From the NCBI GenBank assembly GCA_020152595.1, contig JAIGNY010002993.1, positions 69,501-133,500 of the forward strand: a stretch of 64,000 nt of DNA, given 5' to 3'. The first letter of the stretch is position 1, and the number at the start of each line of letters is the position of its first letter. Below the pieces are notes generated by a model, which searched no databases, had not been told where the DNA came from, and worked only from the letters and a program-made list of their open reading frames with translations. The translations under genes were made by a program, and so were the position numbers. Below, piece after piece: positions 58,199 to 64,000 of the stretch. This DNA comes from Chiridota heheva (Eukaryota > Echinodermata > Holothuroidea > Apodida > Chiridotidae).

Positions 58199-58904
58199 TT
58201 TGAAAAATCCGAACAAAGTGAGAAACTATGGTGCAAGAATTTATATATTGAGAGAACAATTTTCTATTTTAAACCCGGAATTCTGCAACAAAAAATCCTT
58301 CTTTAAACAAAGCTTCTTTAAAAAACTGTGTTTTAATTGCTAAAAATATGAAGTTATCAGATACATGTTTTGTTAAAACCAAATGATTTAAGAACCATGT
58401 TTTGTGGTAGCAATTGTGTAATAAACTTTATAAGCCTAATCGCTAAAACATATTGCTTTTTTCCTATTTGCGTGCGCATTTCGTCTATACATCATTCAAA
58501 CTATTGCAATTGGCATTTGGAATCACTTTTTAATTCGGTTTCAGTGGAATTTTAAAATGCACCTTAGTCAGTGTTAGACCTAGTCAATGTATACGTATAT
58601 GTGGAAATTAAAGAGTATTACCAAATTTCATTATTGGAATCGCTTCATTGTAAGACGCTTCACCGCATGCGTGAGCCGCTATTTTGGGGGCGCCGTGATA
58701 TTTTGCTTGTAAGTAGGTAATATGTTATCTGGCAGTCTGGTTATCGATAGTGGAATTCGTGATTGTTCGTTGAATTTCTTCATCGGAGACTTCCATGAAG
58801 TATACGGTGATTATACACAACTGAGATATTTGGGCATTACATACATGCCCTGGTATCAAGCATTGCTTTACAATGATACGATTAAAAAAATAAAGTTGAA
58901 ACAA

Positions 58905-58976
58905 TATAGTACAATTGTTCCGATATCCATCTACAATTGATCCGATATCCGTCTACAATTGTTCCGATATCCGTCT
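58905..58976. repeat. Three copies of a 22-bp unit
   Basis: TACAATTGTTCCGATATCCA and its variants (TTGATCC, ATCCGTC) occur three times in a row. Confidence 0.8.
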
Positions 58977-59559
58977 GTCCCCGTAAGCCATTTCTAAAAT
59001 GGTATAGTAAACCATTTATCATATTACTGTACATATTTATTAAGCTTCAGCATCATTTATTCAGGTATCTAATTTTCGTCTTGCATGAAGTAAACGCATG
59101 GAAACGTATATGAAGATGCCCTCTAAAGCACGTGGAGATAAAAATGCAATCAAAAAAGATAGGGACTTGTTATTGTAGAACTCCTTACATGATTGAATCT
59201 TATGCATAGGCTAAATAAACTGGCGACGTTAGCTTGATTTGAGCTTCCACACACTTGTCGAGATATATCTCAAAGACGGTGGGTTTGGCCCTCGGCACAC
59301 GATCATTGAACCATTGAGTTTAAAAAAAGAATCATATTTTGTAATTTTCAGAATGATTTAAATCAAATTCGCACAATTTGTATCATATATTTAGCCTTCT
59401 AGCAAAACATTATCGTCTTCATAAGTTGAATGGTTTGTCATGTTTCTTCGGTAAATTGTTTACTTATACAGTTATAGTAATTACCCCCAAAATGACAACC
59501 TTATTCATTACTCTCAAAATTCAGCTAAAATTGCGCATCGCACCGCATCACACTATATT

Positions 59560-59660
59560 ATATTATATATTATTATACTTTTTTATGGTATGTTATGTTA
59601 TATTATCTTATTTTATGTTACGTTACGTTACGTTATGTTATGATAAGTATGTTATGTCAA
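59560..59660. repeat. (TTATR)n low-complexity run
   Basis: TATTATATTATATATTATTA followed by TTACGTTACGTTACGTTATG; a simple AT-rich pentamer-type repeat. Confidence 0.8.
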
Positions 59661-60139
59661 TCTGAGAGTTTTCGGGCTCCGATATGAAATTCTGCTGTTG
59701 ATACATGTACAAATTATGTCATTTGGAGCATATATTTATCAAAAATATCTTTGGCAAATAATGAATTTCTGAGAGCCTCGGGGGGCTTCGTATATGTAAT
59801 TTGCTGTGTAAGAAATCGATCATTTGCAGAATAACATTTGATAAGAAATAAGCTTGGTAAATACTGACTTCTATGAGCTTACGGCGGTTTCGCTATCCTT
59901 AGACCCCTAATGAAATTTTGATTCTACCAATCACTTTGCTGAGCAATGTTAAATGATAATGTTAATAAGAAAATTAATATTAAATTGCCTTAAGCAAAGT
60001 CAAACATATGTGGTCAAAATCATTTGGAATATTTCAAGATAACCTACCTGATAAAACAGTAGGATTGATTTTGTGTCCATAGGCAGATCCAGGCAGGGGT
60101 CAACGAGGGACCTGAATATTTTTTATGAGGTTCAATATT

Positions 60140-60940
60140 AAAGCAAAATTATGTGAAACAATATTGCTAACTGTATGAAAAACTAGACACCAAAAATTAT
60201 ACAATTCCCCTCAGCACTAATAACGTACTTGCCACCCGTTGTCCCACATGCCATCCCACCCTCTGTCCCACATTCCACCTCACACCTAATGTACCGCATG
60301 CAATCACACATGAAATCCGGATCTGCCATTCCACCACATTACCCACATGACATCACAAATGAAATCTAGATGACACCCCACCACATTATGTCCCACATGC
60401 CATTCCACCTGTCCTACTTGCCAACCCACCGTCCTGTCCAACCAAAGAGCTTCCACACAAAGCTGAAAAGCTATGGAAGCTCTTTGGTCCAACTTGCGAT
60501 CCCACTTTCTTTCCAAATTCCATCACACCCTGTTCTTCATGCAATCCCACCCTGTCCTACATGACATCCCACCCTCGCCCCAATTCCTTCATCTACCAAA
60601 CTTCATGTCATTTCATACCTGTCTACCTAACATTCCAGATGATATCCCAGGACATGACATTCCACCGCATGTCCCTTAGAGATATAATAAATATATTATA
60701 TAAAATATATATATATAAAATATATATAAATAACTTGATATTTTCCCATAAAAATCAGATGTCTTTTATGTTTTCTCTCTATTAGAGCCAGCACCTTTTG
60801 GTAATATTTATTTTCATGTACAAGACGCTTGATTTTGAATTATTTTGAGGCGAGGGTCTCAATTGTTTGAGTTTTTATTTTTATGCCAGACAAATACTTT
60901 AATCGCTATTCATGTCAGGATTGTCATTATCATAACAAAG
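60140..60940. repeat. Dispersed repeat with CACATGCC minisatellite core, copy 2
   Basis: Left flank AAATTATGTGAAACAATATT, AAAACTAGACACC and CCCCTCAGCACTAATAA; core of CCCACATGCCATTCCACC-type units; right flank CAGACAAATACTTTAATCGC. All have counterparts in order at 9040-9690, 50 kb away. Confidence 0.7.
60441..60488. other. Perfect 15-bp inverted repeat inserted in the minisatellite
   Basis: ACCAAAGAGCTTCCA (60441-60455) and TGGAAGCTCTTTGGT (60474-60488) are exact reverse complements around an 18-nt loop. GTCCAAC lies at the left edge and again at the right edge, like a target duplication. Confidence 0.6.
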
Positions 60941-61419
60941 AAGCTCAACCGAATAGAGAAACTTCTAATAACCGACGCCGACGCATACACCAGTGCATGT
61001 AGTAGTAAAATAGCTCACACTATTTTCAAATTGTCCAGCTGAAATATGTAACACTTAAACAAGTTAGGGCGCAGATGGCACAACATTTTCCTTCCTTTTG
61101 GAACAAGTTTAGCCCGAACTCTGTCAAAAATTGACCGAATTATGGCTTTCCAGAAAAATGAGTGGGGGAGGGGGAGGAGGGAAGGGGAGTTGGAGGGGTG
61201 TCTTCTGTTCTTCCATCATTTACGCTATGTAACTAAAAAAAGAACTCCACGGGAAGCAAATTCACGCAAGACTCGCAAATCTGTCCAATAAGAGAATAAG
61301 CAAATAAGGATACCCGAACATGAAACTAAAGACATGATTTACCTGTATGATCGCAAAATTTATGGAGAGTAAAAAATAAGAGCTCGACCTGAAATGTCTA
61401 TTAAACCGAACTAAGTTTG

Positions 61420-61664
61420 TGACAAAAGTAGCTGCGACAAAAATGGTATGGTGACCTGGAAATTTGTGACAAAAATGATAACGTTGCGCCATAAGTGATC
61501 ACCTCCTTTGGGACAAAAGTGGGCGATGTTGTGACAAAAGTAGTGACCTGCAAATTTGTGACAAAAGTGGGCGATGTTTACGACAAAAGTGGTAACCTAG
61601 TTTGCGACAAAAATTGGCGACCTTAACAAAAGCGGTGACCTAGGATAGTCGTGACAAAAGTGGT
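61420..61664. repeat. TGACAAAAGTGG degenerate minisatellite
   Basis: Ten or more copies of TGACAAAAGTGGGCGATGTT-like units, ending exactly where the LTR-like sequence begins. Confidence 0.7.
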
Positions 61665-61780
61665 TGCTACATGCGACCTTTCACAAGAAATCAACGACAT
61701 TCCAGAGGGTGACGAAAATTGCGCAATAACACCATCATTTACTTACCTGCTCACTGGATGGCGCAATTCCATAAAATTCA
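61665..61780 (+). mobile_element. Remnant of the 5' LTR of a Ty3/gypsy element
   Basis: TGCTACATGCGACCTTTCAC, CATTCCAGAGGGTGACGAAA and ATTGCGCAATAACACCATCA match the start of the LTR at 62308 and its continuation at about 62540-62620. It stops abruptly at pol coding sequence, so most of the internal region is deleted. Confidence 0.65.
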
Positions 61781-62056
61781 AAGAAGTTAAGCCAACATCA
61801 AAGAATTTATTCAACCATTAAAAAGGAAACATTAGCTCTCTTATTGAGCCTTTATCAATTTATTGTTTACTTGGGGACAACAACATTTCCAATTATTCAG
61901 TTTACTGATCACAACCCCTTGACCTTCATGCACAAGATAAAGAACAAAAATAAAAGATTAATGAGATGGTGCTCGGCTTTTCAAGAGTATGATTTGAAAA
62001 TTTATCACATTCGCGAACAAGATAATGTGATACCAGATGATCTGTCAAGAGTTTAG
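61781..62056 (+). pseudogene. Ty3/gypsy RNase H fragment (pol)
   Basis: Open for 91 codons: KKLSQHQRIYSTIKKETLAL, then YQFIVYLGTTTFPIIQFTDH (catalytic D of TDH), HNPLTFMHKIKNKNKRLMRW and NVIPDDLSRV followed by TAG. This is the C-terminal half of RNase H and the D.LSR signature that ends it. There is no start codon; gag, protease and RT are missing. No integrase follows. Confidence 0.85.
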
Positions 62057-62293
62057 AGATTCATAAGATTGTAGTTTTTTTTTATAGAAGATGCATAGGT
62101 GAAAATGCTATGTTTGTATTGTTATTCATGTTATATATTATAAGTTATCAGTTTATCAATGGTGTACTTTATATTAAATTCATACCACCATTAAAACAAC
62201 TCCTATGTAGGTATTTATTTGTTGCATACTGTATATCAAGATATTAACATTCTAAGCAAAGTTTCGATCGCAGCTCTCAACTTTTCTTCCTTC

Positions 62294-62307
62294 AAAAGGG
62301 GGCGGAG
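62294..62307 (+). promoter_or_regulatory. Polypurine tract
   Basis: AAAAGGGGGCGGAG directly before the TGTTAC start of the LTR; the primer site for plus-strand DNA synthesis in LTR retroelements. Confidence 0.7.
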
Positions 62308-62357
62308 TGTTACATGCGACCTTTAACAAGAATTCAACTACATTTCAGAGGGTGACG

Positions 62358-62537
62358 AATGAACAAGATAATGTGCAGATGATCTGTCAAGAGTTTAGAG
62401 ATTCATAAGATTGTAGTTTTTTTTATAGAAGATGCTTCATGTTTGTATTGTTATTCATGTTATATATTATAAGGTCATCAATGGGTACTTTATATTAAAT
62501 TCATACCACCATTAAAACAACTCCGGTATTTATTGAA
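62358..62537 (+). repeat. Internal-region duplication inside the LTR
   Basis: GAACAAGATAATGTGCAGAT and CTGTCAAGAGTTTAGAGATT repeat the end of pol and its 3' untranslated part (62018-62215), with small deletions. AATTCAACTACATTTCAGAG flanks both sides, so it is a tandem duplication of pol end plus LTR start. Confidence 0.7.
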
Positions 62538-62744
62538 TTCAACTACATTTCAGAGGGTGACGAAAATTGCGCAATAACACTATGATTTATTTACTGGGTG
62601 GCGCAGTTCTATAAAATTCAAAAATGATCTCATGCATTAGCTCATACTGACCTGCTGACGCAATCTTCTCGATTTGGAACATTGTGACAATATTGATAGA
62701 AAACGTTACCATCATCAACGGTTACGCCCGGCTACGCCTAATTC

Positions 62745-62752
62745 TATAAATA
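62745..62752 (+). promoter_or_regulatory. TATA box in the LTR
   Basis: TATAAATA in the LTR, upstream of AAGTCTATACAAGCGGC, well placed to start transcription about 30 bp on. Confidence 0.5.
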
Positions 62753-63371
62753 GAAACTGCTATAAGTCTATACAAGCGGCTGTTTTCAAGACGATTGCCG
62801 AGGTTTTATCAATTTACAATTAACTGTATCATATTTTCTTACATTGAAAATTACCTGCCTTCATTCAGTATGTGGATATTCACCATATGGTCAACTTGAA
62901 TTGATATCGTTGACTTCTTATTACACTCAATCTACTCAGATGTCACTTTTGCCTTCAACCTAAACTGTCTGCCGATCTAAATTTAAAAGTGGATCTACAA
63001 CTGTTTTAAAAGTCTTTGAATGAGCTCATAAATCCTACGGACCTAAAACTTTAAGAAAAATCATCACCACAATATTAGTGCAGAACTCTTCGCGGAACTC
63101 GATCATTATTGTGGAATATTTAAAGAACTCTGCCTAAATACCAACCGTCGCCCAAAGAGAGACCAGACAGAAAGCTCATCATCTTCACTATTCCACTAAG
63201 TCTGACATTATCAGGTTAGGGTATTTAAGTAGGCTAACTTTTATTTAATTGTTTATATATTATTTAGGGAAAGAAAACTTTTGAATTTTGAATACACCAG
63301 ATTAAGATTCAAAGTTTCATTCTATCTTTAGTGGCATTCTTCTGTTACATTTCTATTTCAATTCCGTAACA

Positions 63372-64000
63372 CAATAGCGGAGCCACGGTAAAGGAGAAAA
63401 TATATATTGGGAAGGGAGTCACGTCTTTGCATATTATCTTTTTAAATATTCTTCACTGTGAGTCAGTGTAAATCCTGCAACGCCCTCCCGACCCCCATTA
63501 AACCCCCACCAAACCCCATATCACTGACTTTAAGCCAAATGATTTTTTTTTTCATGATTAGAGGAAGTGCAGATCATTGAGGTAATTTTTTTTCTTTATT
63601 TATTTTTCTTTCAATGATCAGAAACAAAATAATTATTCCGCCAACGTGCTGTTATGGTGGATTCTCCATTTCTATGTTCCGCCTCCGATTAATAACCGCT
63701 ACAGGCGTTCTCAAACATTTTGGACACTTGTTCTTTATTTTGCTTTGCATTTCAATTTATCGGCTTCAACTGTCAATTAAATAAAAAAAAAAGCTTTATT
63801 CATCACAATTTTATATAAGGTGGACGAAATTCATTAGTTAGGACGTCTTTTTGGTGAATTTTTCAACTATTCATTGACCTTTTTTGCGTCCCAAAGTAAT
63901 AAAATGTTATTGTATATGGATTTGAGATACTACTTGGTTTAAGTATTGGTGCTATAGAGAAGTTTTGCAGCTCTCCACGTGTGTCAAGAAGCTTTGCCGC
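63372..64000. other. Right flank: nothing recognised
   Basis: Begins CAATAGCGGAGCC after the LTR end. A/T-rich with poly(T) runs; no coding or repeat signal seen. Confidence 0.35.

Larger units (their letters stand above)
58260..60139. other. Intergenic stretch: little recognised
   Basis: Apart from the short repeats listed at 58905 and 59560, no feature is seen. A 72-codon plus frame at 58722 lacks splice or homology support. Confidence 0.35.
62308..63371 (+). mobile_element. 3' LTR of the Ty3/gypsy element
   Basis: Starts TGTTACATGCGACC after the polypurine tract and ends CCGTAACA; TGTTAC/GTAACA are the usual short inverted ends. It is about 1064 bp but includes about 180 bp of internal sequence duplicated into it (62358-62537). 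Confidence 0.7.

Noticed and set aside
58722-58940. 72-residue plus-strand frame
   Set aside because: No similarity, no splice sites, and it runs into a 22-bp repeat.

Overview
The window looks like nuclear DNA of an invertebrate animal. It is AT-rich, its genes are split by GT-AG introns, and most of the sequence is introns or transposon debris. It holds tRNA-derived SINEs, several non-LTR retrotransposon families, a Ty3/gypsy LTR element, TTAA-target MITEs, many minisatellites and a short TTAGGG-type telomeric run. I infer a marine deuterostome, perhaps an echinoderm, from the repeat types; this is a guess, not shown by a marker gene.

Left two thirds (about 0.6-42.7 kb): one minus-strand protein-coding gene can be rebuilt. 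I assembled 19 coding exons with matching phases, from an ATG at 42662 (in-frame stop just upstream) to a TAA at 704, giving about 1062 residues. The N-terminal half has weak features of a TBC/RabGAP-like helical fold. The C-terminal half looks like two C2-type beta domains and a short charged tail. The arrangement faintly recalls CCDC17-like proteins, but I cannot name it. Its introns carry a block of CATGATAAAAA minisatellite interleaved with a repeated element (2.8-6.4 kb), a GAT microsatellite, SINEs, MITEs, a poly(A) retrocopy, LINE fragments, a perfect 15-bp satellite, a 14-bp satellite split by an RNase H-bearing LINE, and two copies of a 1.6-kb composite block.

Right third (42.7-64 kb): there is no confident host gene. 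There are LINE remnants (49.4-49.7 kb, and 51.4-53.3 kb with endonuclease), degenerate tandem repeats, an array of about 160-bp units carrying TGACCT half-sites with DR1 spacing (56.6-57.7 kb), one possible terminal exon at 58.1 kb, a second copy of the CACATGCC minisatellite repeat (60.1-60.9 kb), and a rearranged Ty3/gypsy element whose pol ends after RNase H and is followed by a polypurine tract and an LTR (61.7-63.4 kb).

The best candidates for something new are: the uncharacterised TBC-like plus C2-like gene; the 15-bp satellite that seems to have grown from the target-site duplication of an adjacent LINE; the DR1-rich tandem array; and the LTR element with no integrase after RNase H. 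Exon boundaries and repeat limits were read by eye and could shift by a few bases.
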